A DNA stretch of 64,000 bases from Chloroflexota bacterium. GTDB taxonomy: Bacteria > Chloroflexota > Dehalococcoidia > GIF9 > AB-539-J10. The stretch covers positions 30,412-94,411 of the forward strand of contig JACAEN010000008.1 in assembly GCA_013388845.1 (NCBI GenBank). The letters are read 5' to 3'. Positions 28,011 through 39,117 of this stretch are shown piece after piece (position 1 is the first letter of the stretch; each line of letters opens with the position of its first letter). The notes under the pieces were generated by a model. That model did not search any database, was not told where the DNA came from, and saw only the letters and a program-made list of their open reading frames with translations. Both the position numbers and the translations under genes were made by a program.

Positions 28011-28928
28011 CTAGTTGGCTCGGCGTTTTGAGCAGATTGCCGAGCACTGTTCACATTCATTGTCGCAGGGCTCAGCATGAATGATGACACTAGCCTCGCG
28101 GAGCGTACTCTGTATTTCGCCCTCAATCTGGTCGCATATTTGGTGAGCTTGCTCCAGACTAATGTCACTGGCCATTACCAGATGAAGGTCTATATAGCTC
28201 TGGCTGCCAGCCCGACGTGTCCGTAGTGCGTGGAAGCCGGACACCTCGCGACTGTGTTTCCCTAAACAATTTTCGATGACCGCCTGTTGTGAAGGAGGCA
28301 ATTTTTCATCAAGCAATCCGGATATCGGCTTACGGATAGTATCAAAAGCTACTTTCAGGATGTAAATAGCAACTCCGATAGCGAGTATAGGGTCAATAAT
28401 ATTGAGCCCGGTGAATCGCACTATTGCCAATCCCACTAACACGGCTGAGGCGGAGTAGACATCGGTGGCAATATTGCGGGCATTAGCTTCCAAGGCTACT
28501 GAGCCAGTGCTTCGGGCTACGTTTAGCAGATGCCGAGATAGGAAGATACTGACCACTATGGAAACCGCCATCACGGCTATCCCGGCTTCGGCTAGTTCAA
28601 TGCTAGAGCCCTTTATTATCCGGCCTATTGCCGAATAGATTATTAATCCGCCGGCAATGAAAATCAGAATTCCTTGCAAGCTGCCAGCAATGTCCTCTAC
28701 CCTACCATGACCATACGGATGTTCGGCATCGGCGGGCTTAGCCGCAATGCGAATAGCCGAGAAGGCAACAATCCCGGCAAACAAATCTAATAAGCTGTCA
28801 GCGGCCTGGGCCAGGATGCTGATACTGCCGGTGAGCCAGCTGACGACCACCTTAAATATTATTAACCCGACGACTACACCAATCAGCAGCTTGGTAGCCC
28901 CGGCTTTGGTCGAAAATATTTTATTCAC
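28011..28928 (-). CDS. Cation diffusion facilitator family transporter
   Basis: 'SILAQAADSLLDLFAGIVAF', 'DAEHPYGHGRVEDIAGSLQG'. Confidence 0.95.
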   Translation of the reverse strand: MNKIFSTKAGATKLLIGVVVGLIIFKVVVSWLTGSISILAQAADSLLDLFAGIVAFSAIRIAAKPADAEHPYGHGRVEDIAGSLQGILIFIAGGLIIYSAIGRIIKGSSIELAEAGIAVMAVSIVVSIFLSRHLLNVARSTGSVALEANARNIATDVYSASAVLVGLAIVRFTGLNIIDPILAIGVAIYILKVAFDTIRKPISGLLDEKLPPSQQAVIENCLGKHSREVSGFHALRTRRAGSQSYIDLHLVMASDISLEQAHQICDQIEGEIQSTLREASVIIHAEPCDNECEQCSAICSKRRAN

Positions 28929-29133
28929 TTTCTTACCTTCCCTGATATAAAACTACAGAGACCAGAAGTTTACAGCGATATTTCGACTAAGGCAACTGTT
29001 ATCTAGCGGGTTGTTTACCAACCCCTCACCCTTTAGCCTTCTCCCATTCACAAGGGGAGAGGCAAAGATAACTACTCGAGGAACCCAACCAGAGCTAGAA
29101 TGACCCTCGGTAAATAAGTTAAAATAGCGGATT

Positions 29134-30516
29134 ATGGATGACTCTGTGGGCAATGGTACCAGCAAAAAAGTGGTACTCCTTATCACCACAACAGCCTCGT
29201 TTATTTTCCCCTTTACGCTCTCCGCTGTGAATATTGCCCTCCCTAGAATCGGGAAAGAGCTATCATTGGATGCCGTCATGTTAGGCTGGATTGCCACCGC
29301 CTATCTTCTGTCTTCGGCAACCTTTATTGTTCCCTTCGGCAGAATAGCTGACATATATGGCAGGAAGAAGATTTTCAGTTCTGGCATAGTTACCTTCACG
29401 CTCTCGTCTCTTTTTTGCGGAATGGCAAGCTCCGGCACTATGCTCATTTCTTGCCGGGCTTTTCAAGGAATTGGCGGTGCCATGTTTGGCGGAGCCGCAG
29501 TAGCATTGCTTACTACAGTATTTTCCGCCAATGAGAGGGGAAAAGTCCTGGGGATAAATGTCGCAGTAACATATACCGGCCTTTCCGTAGGCCCGGTCTT
29601 GGGTGGGATTCTCACACAGCATCTTGGTTGGAGGAGTATCTTTTTTCTGAGCGCGCTCCTGGGCTTGGTAGTTATTGGCATTGTTTTATGGAAGCTAAAA
29701 GGTGAGTGGACCGGGGCGAAGGGCGAGAGATTTGATTTCGCAGGCTCCGCAATCTATATCTTTGGACTTGTCGCGCTGGTATACGGTTTTACTCTTCTGC
29801 CGGCGATGTCCGGAGTGTGGTTGATTGTGGGAGGCATTATAGGGCTTTCCGCGTTCATCAGGTGGGAAATGAGAACAAGAAGCCCGGTTCTGGATATGAG
29901 CCTCTTCAGAAACAGCAAGGCCTTTACCTTTTCTAACCTGGCAGCGTTGATTAATTACAGTGCCACATGGGCCGTATCTTTACTCATAAGCCTTTATTTA
30001 CAGTATCTGAAGGGATTCAACCCTCAAGGTGCCGGCTTGATTCTGATCGCCATGCCCGCTATGCAAGCTATTTTTTCACCGCTGGCTGGCAGGCTTTCCG
30101 ACAGAATTGAACCAAGGCTGATTGCCTCAACAGGAATGGTGCTGACCACCATAGGACTCACCATATTCATCTTCCTCAATGAGCAAACTCCCCTGCAGTT
30201 AGTCATCGGCAATTTGATGCTGATGGGTTTGGGCTTTGCCCTTTTCTCATCTCCTAATACCAATGCGGTTATGGGTTCGGCGCCAAAAACGGCTTACGGG
30301 GTAGCCTCGGCAACGCTGGCAACGATGCGCCAAGTGGGCATGGTCTTCAGCATGGGAGTTGCCATGCTGATGTTTGCGCTGTACATCGGGAGAGTTCAAA
30401 TTACACCTGAATACTACCCGCTCTTCCAGGCAAGCACAAAAACGTCGTTCATAATTTTCGCCGTTCTCTGCTTCGGCGGCATATTTGCCTCGCTCGCCAG
30501 GGGTAAGGTGCGGTAG
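29134..30516 (+). CDS. MFS transporter, DHA2/EmrB-QacA type
   Basis: 'VNIALPRIGKELSLDAVMLGWIATAYLLSSATFIVPFGRIADIYGRKKIF'. Confidence 0.93.
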   Translation: MDDSVGNGTSKKVVLLITTTASFIFPFTLSAVNIALPRIGKELSLDAVMLGWIATAYLLSSATFIVPFGRIADIYGRKKIFSSGIVTFTLSSLFCGMASSGTMLISCRAFQGIGGAMFGGAAVALLTTVFSANERGKVLGINVAVTYTGLSVGPVLGGILTQHLGWRSIFFLSALLGLVVIGIVLWKLKGEWTGAKGERFDFAGSAIYIFGLVALVYGFTLLPAMSGVWLIVGGIIGLSAFIRWEMRTRSPVLDMSLFRNSKAFTFSNLAALINYSATWAVSLLISLYLQYLKGFNPQGAGLILIAMPAMQAIFSPLAGRLSDRIEPRLIASTGMVLTTIGLTIFIFLNEQTPLQLVIGNLMLMGLGFALFSSPNTNAVMGSAPKTAYGVASATLATMRQVGMVFSMGVAMLMFALYIGRVQITPEYYPLFQASTKTSFIIFAVLCFGGIFASLARGKVR

Positions 30517-30548
30517 TGCTTCACGTCGTTGCGACCCGCCCTTTTGCT

Positions 30549-31031
30549 TCAGGGCAGGCGAGTTATCCCAGAAGGCGGTTTTTTATGTAGCTCAAACTCT
30601 ATTCCGGCTTCTCGAAACAGGCTTAGAAAAGAATCATCAGCATATTTGCCAAAGGTTACAAAGCGCTTGATTTTGGCATTGACCAGCATCTTAGCACAGA
30701 GTATGCATGGTGAATGGGTAACGTAAATCGTGGCACCTTCCAGGCTCACCCCATGTAGTGAGGCCTGTATGATGACATTCTGCTCGGCGTGAATACCCCG
30801 GCATATCTCCTGCCTGGTTCCAGATGCTATGCCCAGCTCATCCCTGAGGCAGCCAAGCTCCAGGCAATCTTTAAGTCCGGCGGGAGCCCCATTGTAGCCG
30901 GTGGCTAATATATGCTTGTCCTTCACAGCCACTGCACCGACATGGTGGCGCCGGCAAGTGGAACGCTCCGCCACCACAGAAGCTATCTTGAGAAAATATT
31001 CATCTATGTCGGGCCTGGTTTTTTTTGTCAT
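30549..31031 (-). CDS. dCMP deaminase family (ComEB-like)
   Basis: '[27 protein letters not shown]', '[10 protein letters not shown]', '[12 protein letters not shown]'. Confidence 0.94.
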   Translation of the reverse strand: MTKKTRPDIDEYFLKIASVVAERSTCRRHHVGAVAVKDKHILATGYNGAPAGLKDCLELGCLRDELGIASGTRQEICRGIHAEQNVIIQASLHGVSLEGATIYVTHSPCILCAKMLVNAKIKRFVTFGKYADDSFLSLFREAGIEFELHKKPPSGITRLP

Positions 31032-31570
31032 TTCAAAGCCGATAGAACTCGTTTTATCTCTCTTTCCAGTTCCTCCAAGGAAGCCTCATTTAGTATAGTG
31101 AAGTCGGCCATGGCAATTGGCCCACCTTTGTTAATTTTCTCTATCTCGGATTTATCCCGACTGGCTGCTTCCTCGAGCGTTAAGGGGCGCTCTGTTCTAC
31201 GTGCAAGTCTTTTATGCCTAGTAGCAGGAGACGCCCAAACCGCCAGCACGCTGAGCCTTTTCCCATAGCGCTCCTTCAATAAAGTATACTCTTCCCAAGA
31301 GTAAAGCCCATCTACGACAACATTCGACGATTTCAGTAAGCTATCTATCGTGGGCAAGTTCAATTTGGCATAAGCCGCCATCCCATGCTCTTTCCTCAGT
31401 AGTTGTCTGATATAACGCTCGTTTTCTTCACTTGGCTGGAGTCCTCTTTTCCTAAGCTCCTCGTCTGTAATGTCTCCAAACCGAACCTTCTTAAAGCCAT
31501 GCTCTTCAAATATCCTGGCTACCTCTGACTTGCCCGCACCCGTCATGCCCACAATTGCTACCACTTTCAT
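31028..31570 (-). CDS. P-loop nucleotide kinase, UPF0200/archaeal dephospho-CoA-kinase-like
   Basis: '[66 protein letters not shown]'. Confidence 0.85.
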   Translation of the reverse strand: MKVVAIVGMTGAGKSEVARIFEEHGFKKVRFGDITDEELRKRGLQPSEENERYIRQLLRKEHGMAAYAKLNLPTIDSLLKSSNVVVDGLYSWEEYTLLKERYGKRLSVLAVWASPATRHKRLARRTERPLTLEEAASRDKSEIEKINKGGPIAMADFTILNEASLEELEREIKRVLSALK

Positions 31571-31857
31571 GGTTTACTCGCATCAACCCCGACAAGTGTC
31601 GGGGAACTACAACAGTAGTTATATTATCAAGATTTAGACAACTATCATAGAGAAAATCCCAGACCTGAGAAAAAATTGAGCACCCCATCCTTCAATAAAC
31701 TTAGGACAGGCTCTTAATCCTCTCCCGTCAAGGGAGAAGAAATTTGGCTTTGTCCCTAATAATGGAAAATATCGTAGTGCCTTGCCTGGCAGTTCGGCCC
31801 AGATTATACTAAGTTTCTGTAACCTGGGTTACGTAAGCCTGAGTTGTAGGTGAACAA

Positions 31858-32373
31858 GTGTTCGGTATCCTTTCCAGAGACGACATCCTGAAGATGCTAA
31901 AGGCAAGTCCTCCCCTAGTGGAGAACTTATGCGATGTCCAGAAGCAGGTTCAACCCAATGGCATTGACTTGACTCTAAAGGAAGTAGCTTTGCTTTCCTC
32001 ACCGGGTGGCCTGGGCTTCAGCAACGAAGACAGAATCCTTTCCCGCGCTTCCCCGCTCGTTTTCGACGGCTTGGGCCGTATAGACCTCCTGCCTGGTTGT
32101 TATCTAGTTACATATAACGAGGTGGTCAATCTTCCCAAAAACATAATGGCCCTGGCTGCACCCCGGTCAAGCCTTCTCCGCTGCGGCGTCAGCATTCACA
32201 GTGCAGTCTGGGATGCCGGCTATTCAGGCAGGTCGCAGTCTCTTATGGTGGTCTATAATGCACAGGGGTTTCGGCTACACAGGAACGCTCGGATTGTTCA
32301 AATGGTCTTCTTCTCCTTAAGCCGCGAGGTAGCCCAAGGCTATCAAGGTATGTTTCAAGGCGAGAACATCTGA
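31858..32373 (+). CDS. dcd: dCTP deaminase family
   Basis: 'VQPNGIDLTLKEV', 'AAPRSSLLRCGVSIHSAVWDAGYSGRSQSLMVVYN'; GTG start. Confidence 0.88.
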   Translation: MFGILSRDDILKMLKASPPLVENLCDVQKQVQPNGIDLTLKEVALLSSPGGLGFSNEDRILSRASPLVFDGLGRIDLLPGCYLVTYNEVVNLPKNIMALAAPRSSLLRCGVSIHSAVWDAGYSGRSQSLMVVYNAQGFRLHRNARIVQMVFFSLSREVAQGYQGMFQGENI

Positions 32374-32398
32374 TAACGATCTCAAGTTGGGGCTAATC

Positions 32399-33970
32399 CT
32401 ATTTACTCGTTGACTCTCTTACCTGCTCCAACCTGTGCGCATCGCTCGTTAGGGATACACGTATTTTCTCAGCAACCTTGCGGAAATGGAATCCCTGAGC
32501 AGCAAGCGTCATGGATAAAGGGAAGGTTTTTGGTTTTTTCAGCAATGTCCAGACAAATAATTTCCAATAATGTATTCTCCCCTTTTCCTGGACTCCCAAA
32601 ACCCACATGGATCTTATCCAGGCTATAAAATGGAGAAAGGAAATCCTGAGTTTTCCTTTGTTGCTAGGTTTATACTCCTTCAGAAAGGTTTTGATGCGCT
32701 CATAGTATTGCTTGGGGGCATAGATTGTATCTAGAACATGCTTATAGCCCCTGACAAGCGTTTCGTGACCCATTTTGGGGATGAAGTTAGTTGAACCATC
32801 CGTGTTGTCCCCGGTACCACCTCGCAGTAGACGGTTCTCCTCTTTTAAGCGTTTGTATAATCTTGTCCCCGGGGGGGCCATCAACACACCGACCATAGCG
32901 GTAACGATTCCACTGTTTTGAATGAAATCTATCTGGCTCTTGAAGATTGAAATCGGGTCACTATCAAACCCCACAATAAATCCTCCCTGCACCTGCAAGC
33001 CATGGTGCTGTATCTTCTTAACCGCAGCCAATAAATCACGACCTTTGTTTGGCAGCTTGTTACATTCAACAAGACTTTCTTCATTGGGGCTTTCGATGCC
33101 CACAAATACCGTGTCAAATCCTGCCTCAACCATTAGACGCATTAGTTCTTCGTCATCGGCAAGATTCATAGATGCTTCTGTATAGAATGAAAAGGGACGT
33201 TTCCTCTCCTCCATCCATTCAATTATGGCTGGCAGAATTTCCGACTTTAGTTTCCGTTTGTTGCCAATGAAATTATCGTCCACAAAGAATACGCTAGCTC
33301 GCCATCCCATATCGTATAACGCCTCTAGTTCAGCTATTACCTGACTTCTATCCTTGGTTCGTGGTATATGCCCGTTCAGTATAATGATATCGCAGAACTC
33401 ACAATTGAAAGGACAGCCTCGAGAATACTGGATAGTCATCGATTGGTATTTTCTCCTGTTGATAAGTGACCACAAAGGCACAGGAGTTTTCCTGATATCT
33501 GGCCATTCTTCAGACTGGTAGATATGTTTGGCACAGCCCTTCTCTAAATCTTCCAAAAAGCGCGGCAGTATATCTTCAGCCTCGCCAAATATGAGATGGT
33601 CGACGTCTTCAAAAAAACCGGAATCTTCATACCCAGGGCCAAAAAAGGGGCCACCAGCAACAACTTTGGTCCCTAACTTTTTGCACCTATCGAGGACTTC
33701 CCTTGCCGAATTCTGTTGCGCCACCATAGCGCTAAGAAACACATAATCAGCCCACTTAAGGTCTTTATCCGTCAGGGCTGTGGTATTCATATCCACAAGT
33801 TTCTGTTCCCATTCCTCGGGAAGCATTGCCGCTACAGTTAATAGCCCTAGAGGAGGAAAAGTTGCCCTTTTAAAAATGAATTTCAAAGCATGCCTAAAGC
33901 TCCAGAAGGTATCTGGATACTGCGGATAAACTAAAAGTATTTTCAACTTACGCTCCTTTTTATGTTCCAC
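32399..33970 (-). CDS. Cobalamin-binding-domain radical SAM protein (HpnP/DUF4070-like)
   Basis: N-terminal B12-like domain; 'YSRGCPFNCEFCDI' CxxxCxxC; C-terminal extension. Confidence 0.88.
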   Translation of the reverse strand: MEHKKERKLKILLVYPQYPDTFWSFRHALKFIFKRATFPPLGLLTVAAMLPEEWEQKLVDMNTTALTDKDLKWADYVFLSAMVAQQNSAREVLDRCKKLGTKVVAGGPFFGPGYEDSGFFEDVDHLIFGEAEDILPRFLEDLEKGCAKHIYQSEEWPDIRKTPVPLWSLINRRKYQSMTIQYSRGCPFNCEFCDIIILNGHIPRTKDRSQVIAELEALYDMGWRASVFFVDDNFIGNKRKLKSEILPAIIEWMEERKRPFSFYTEASMNLADDEELMRLMVEAGFDTVFVGIESPNEESLVECNKLPNKGRDLLAAVKKIQHHGLQVQGGFIVGFDSDPISIFKSQIDFIQNSGIVTAMVGVLMAPPGTRLYKRLKEENRLLRGGTGDNTDGSTNFIPKMGHETLVRGYKHVLDTIYAPKQYYERIKTFLKEYKPSNKGKLRISFLHFIAWIRSMWVLGVQEKGRIHYWKLFVWTLLKKPKTFPLSMTLAAQGFHFRKVAEKIRVSLTSDAHRLEQVRESTSK

Positions 33971-34163
33971 TCAAATTAGTGTGAACGATAATACCATAAC
34001 TCAAAATATTTTGATAGTGCCGTGCACAAGCTCAAAGTTTCAGGAGGCACAAATAAAAGTGTATGACGCTTACACAGGAAGATATCTTGCAATAGTACGA
34101 AAGAAATAACCTGAGCGGCTTAATTGTATTTTACCTAGCAGGGTCAGTTTTCAAGCCAGACTC

Positions 34164-34189
34164 TTAACAACTGAATAGTGGAAGGAAGG
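34164..34189 (-). repeat. Right (3') arm of 16S rRNA processing stem
   Basis: ttaacaactgaatagtggaaggaagg pairs with 35784..35809 (25 of 26 complementary). Confidence 0.85.
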
Positions 34190-34270
34190 AAAGCTTCAAA
34201 CACTCAACGATAGACTTTGCAGCCTACCGACCGACCTAGGAATCCATAAGCTTTCCGCTTATGACTCCTT

Positions 34271-35777
<1,507 letters not shown>

Positions 35778-35783
35778 TTAAAA

Positions 35784-35809
35784 CCTTCCTTCCACTATTC
35801 AATTGTTAA
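35784..35809 (-). repeat. Left (5') arm of 16S rRNA processing stem
   Basis: ccttccttccactattcaattgttaa, complement of 34164..34189. Confidence 0.85.
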
Positions 35810-35883
35810 AGTACTAATACAATATTATTTTACAAGAACCCTTCTACCGCTGTCAACTTTTCCATCCTCGACCCAAAACAACT

Positions 35884-35912
35884 ATAATACCTTAATCCAC
35901 AGTGTCAGGCAA
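35884..35912 (-). promoter_or_regulatory. 16S rRNA promoter
   Basis: Reverse strand TTGCCT-N17-TATTAT upstream of 16S. Confidence 0.65.
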
Positions 35913-35914
35913 GT

Positions 35915-35943
35915 TTGACATCAAGGAAATTTTCCTTTATATT
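35915..35943 (+). promoter_or_regulatory. tRNA-Asp promoter
   Basis: TTGACA-N17-TATATT, 25 nt before the tRNA 5' end. Confidence 0.7.
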
Positions 35944-35968
35944 AATATTTTGTATTAAATCCTTCTGA

Positions 35969-36042
35969 GGCCCCGTGGTGTAGCGGTTTAACATGCCACC
36001 CTGTCACGGTGGAGATCAGGGGTTCAAATCCCCTCGGGGTCG
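35969..36042 (+). tRNA. tRNA-Asp (GTC)
   Basis: GGCCCCG acceptor / CGGGGTC, anticodon loop CTGTCAC, T-loop GGTTCAAATCCC; CCA not encoded. Confidence 0.95.
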
Positions 36043-36351
36043 CTTATTATATAATACTTGGTTTAACAGCCCTTCGTACCAACTATCAAGGAAAAGCCTA
36101 AATTCAGAGCATCCCCACTTCCCATCACACAGTGCAAGGCAAAAAGCGTGAGCTTCTAACCTCACAAGATTGAGAGTTTTATCCTCCACGCCCCGATAGC
36201 CAGTTGTGCTAGGCAATTCTGTTGATATTCGGTTGCTTCTTTAGTCATTTCTGAGGCAGATTCTGGATGCTTGCTTCACAAACTCCCTAGTGTTATTCTA
36301 ATGGGATTGTAAGTCAGGTATTCAACCTGTAGAGACAAAGAAGGTGATATA

Positions 36352-37791
36352 GTGCCAGAACTTGAAACAACTGGATTAGGCACAAAAAGAGATTTTGCTA
36401 TCTATCTCGGGATAGTTGTGGCTGTTGGTATTGGCCTATTCCTCCTGCTCCGGGATGCCAGACAGACACTGGCCGCCACTATCTTCTTAGCTACTGTTTT
36501 CGGCACCCTCATGTTCTGGAAATTTAGAGTGGCCATCGCCTTTCTGGGCTTAGTGCTGCTTCTTATCACCCAGACAGTGAACCTGACGACAGCCATTCAG
36601 TTTATGAATCTACATGTCATCCTGTTCCTAGTGGGCATGATGGTGATTGTGGGACTCCTGCGACGATGCGGATTCTTCCGCTGGCTACTGTTCAAAGTGC
36701 TCAGGTTTTCCAAGTTTGAGCCTCACTGGCTAATAATAATTATCCTGTTTCTGGCAGCCCTGATGGCGGCACTGGTGGATGAAGTAACTTCAATACTTTT
36801 TGTCACCGCACTGGTGCTCGAGCTCTGCGACCATTTCGAAGTCAACCCGGTGAAGTATGTTATTGCTGTAGTATTGGCCACCAATATTGGCAGCTCCTGG
36901 ACTGTTCTAGGCAACCCGATAGGCATTCTGATCGCCTTCGAAGGCGGACTGACTTTTGGGGATTTCATTAGATTTGCTCTACCAGTGGGATTAATGTCGC
37001 TATTTGTACTCATGATTATAGCTTTGATATGGTTCAGGAAGGACTTCCCTGAATTAAGGGAGGGATACAGGCGGGAACTAGCCCGCGGCGGGATACGTGA
37101 CCAGGCGGCTGATGCCGGGGTGCGCTTCCTAGCTGACTGGGCTGAGATTAAAAATAGGGGGCTTTTTATCGGCAGTGCAGTCATTTTTGTGGCAGTTATC
37201 ACCTCCCTCGTTATTGGCCACAGGGTAGAGCTCTGGCTTGGGCTCGAGCTCAACACATTGCTTTTTGTTACTCCTATCCTCGGGGCCGGGATAGTAATGC
37301 TGTGGCACCGGGATGAGGCTAGAGAATATATACAAAAGGACGTGGATTGGTGGACACTGGTATTTTTCATGTTCTTATTCGCCAAGGCTGGCTGCCTCCA
37401 GTATGCCGGCTTAACTGACCGGATTGCTGCAGGCATGCTCAACATCAGTGGTGGTGCTAACAATCACTTACCAGCAATAATCATGTTGTGGATTTCCGGA
37501 TTCCTATCAGCGATAGCGGACAACGTAGTCGTGGTGGCCGGGTTAGCGCCAGTAGCCCATACCCTTTCTGCCGGAATGAGCACTTCAGCACCGTGGTGGG
37601 CTCTCCTCTTTGGTGCCTGCTACGGCGGCAATATGACCATGATTGGCTCCACAGCTAATATCGTGGCATTAGGTATGCTGGAAAAGAAAACAGGACACTT
37701 AATAAAGTTCGGTTACTGGCTCAAGGTTGGCTTGCTGGCCTCTCTGATACCAATGGCAATCGGCACGGTGGCAATAATGATTTTTGGCTAA
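36352..37791 (+). CDS. ArsB/NhaD/SLC13-type permease
   Basis: Multi-TM; 'ALVDEVTSILFVTALVLEL', 'NIGSSWTVLGNPIGILIAF', 'ADNVVVVAGLAPVA'; GTG start. Confidence 0.88.
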   Translation: MPELETTGLGTKRDFAIYLGIVVAVGIGLFLLLRDARQTLAATIFLATVFGTLMFWKFRVAIAFLGLVLLLITQTVNLTTAIQFMNLHVILFLVGMMVIVGLLRRCGFFRWLLFKVLRFSKFEPHWLIIIILFLAALMAALVDEVTSILFVTALVLELCDHFEVNPVKYVIAVVLATNIGSSWTVLGNPIGILIAFEGGLTFGDFIRFALPVGLMSLFVLMIIALIWFRKDFPELREGYRRELARGGIRDQAADAGVRFLADWAEIKNRGLFIGSAVIFVAVITSLVIGHRVELWLGLELNTLLFVTPILGAGIVMLWHRDEAREYIQKDVDWWTLVFFMFLFAKAGCLQYAGLTDRIAAGMLNISGGANNHLPAIIMLWISGFLSAIADNVVVVAGLAPVAHTLSAGMSTSAPWWALLFGACYGGNMTMIGSTANIVALGMLEKKTGHLIKFGYWLKVGLLASLIPMAIGTVAIMIFG

Positions 37792-37981
37792 ATCACATTG
37801 CAAACCGTATTCAGCTTTAGCAGCCTCTTTGTGCTCATATGGGAGACGTTTTACATCGAAGAAGGCCAACGTCGAAGTATCACTGTGGCTAGCAAGCTGG
37901 TCAAATTGAACACAATGAGTGAATGTGTGAGAATGCCAATCCATTGTGTACGAGGTGCGATATTTTGAACTAGCAATAGTT

Positions 37982-38473
37982 TCATGTTAGCTTCATCAGG
38001 TATTTCTCGTAATCGACAACCTGGTACTTCTTGCCCCGAGCAATGACCTTGAAATTCTCTCCCTCGAGTAGCTTCTTATGCGCTTCTTGACCACCGGGGT
38101 ATTTTTCATTCAAAAACCCATCTGCTTTGAGCGTCCGCCAGTACGGTATATCTAATGACTTGCCTTCCTTGCTTGCTTCTTCCACCGCATTGGCCGCCGT
38201 CATTATGAAAATCCCTGTGGTTAAAGAGCAGCAAGCTTTTACATCGTGCTGCGCGGCAATCTTTTTGCATATTTCGACAATAGTGACGAGCTTACCCTTC
38301 GGTACCTGCTTCATGATTGCCATTACTTCAGATGGATTAACCAAGACGACATTATTACCGACTTCGGCACCCATCTTGTGCACAGCATTGTAACAGGGAA
38401 ACCCTTTCTCCAGCTTGAGTACCTTAGGAAAAGAGGGTTTGTCTTTCAATTTTTCCTGCCAAGTTTTCTTCAT
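37982..38473 (-). CDS. MGMT/alkyltransferase-like DNA-binding-domain protein
   Basis: 'VPKGKLVTIVEICKKIA...DIPYWRTLKADGFLNEKYPGGQEAHKKLLEGE'; start MKKTWQEKL at 38473. Confidence 0.7.
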   Translation of the reverse strand: MKKTWQEKLKDKPSFPKVLKLEKGFPCYNAVHKMGAEVGNNVVLVNPSEVMAIMKQVPKGKLVTIVEICKKIAAQHDVKACCSLTTGIFIMTAANAVEEASKEGKSLDIPYWRTLKADGFLNEKYPGGQEAHKKLLEGENFKVIARGKKYQVVDYEKYLMKLT

Positions 38474-38918
38474 TATTCCTCCCAGCAGTATTTGTGCTTC
38501 TTTTGGCGTAGCTTGTCGAGACCACAATCAAAACACAGCCCGTTATGGCAGCATATTATCCCACCACACGCCGAGCAGCGCCACTTTGCCACTTCTCTTT
38601 CCAAGAACTTCCCCGTACCATACTTTTTTATGTATTCGAGGTTCTCAATCATGCTCATCCTGAAATATGTTCTGTAGCGGTTATCAAGACGCTTTACCCC
38701 TCGCAGGGAAAACTGCTACATTCATAGCAATATCTTACCTTATCAGAGATCAGTAGTTCGCATCTTTTCTTCAAGAAAGCGCACCTCTTATCTCGTGGTC
38801 TGCACCCTATGCAATAAGGCATCCTGATTCCCTTGCTTTTAACATCATGATGATAGGCAAGATATCCACTGCATATTGCGCAGTTCATCCCACAGGGAGC
38901 AATTAGTTCTTCATTCAT
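38473..38918 (-). pseudogene. DUF3795-type Cys-rich protein split by a -1 frameshift
   Basis: ORFs 38694..38978 ('MNEELIAPCGMNCAICSGYL...YCYECSSFPCEG*') and 38473..38658 (frame extends upstream as 'VKRLDNRYRTYFRMSMIENLEYIKKYGTGKFLEREVAKWRCSACGG') are adjacent in -1 phase at a GGGG run (38697-38700). Confidence 0.75.
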
Positions 38919-39117
38919 GGCTTCCCAACAGTAATATACAGGATTTGAAGCGATAGACACCAGCTCGATAAGAATCAATCTATATTAGCGTTGGAGTGAG
39001 TGAATTACACAGTCGGGTATTTTACATTGAAGAAGGCCAAATGTCGGAGTGTGACTAGCAATCCAAGCAAATTGAACAATTTGTGTGGACGTGTATAAAC
39101 TGATTTCAGACTTAAGG

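Noticed and set aside
33971-34163. Possible structured RNA between the radical SAM gene and 16S
   Set aside because: No recognisable riboswitch or sRNA motif beyond the 16S processing arm.
36016-36216. 66-aa minus-strand ORF ending in ..RPRGDLNP
   Set aside because: Overlaps the tRNA-Asp 3' end; the typical artefact of reading through a tRNA. No family recognised.
36723-37463. 246-aa antisense ORF in the permease gene
   Set aside because: Shadow of the hydrophobic permease CDS; no domain, no RBS.
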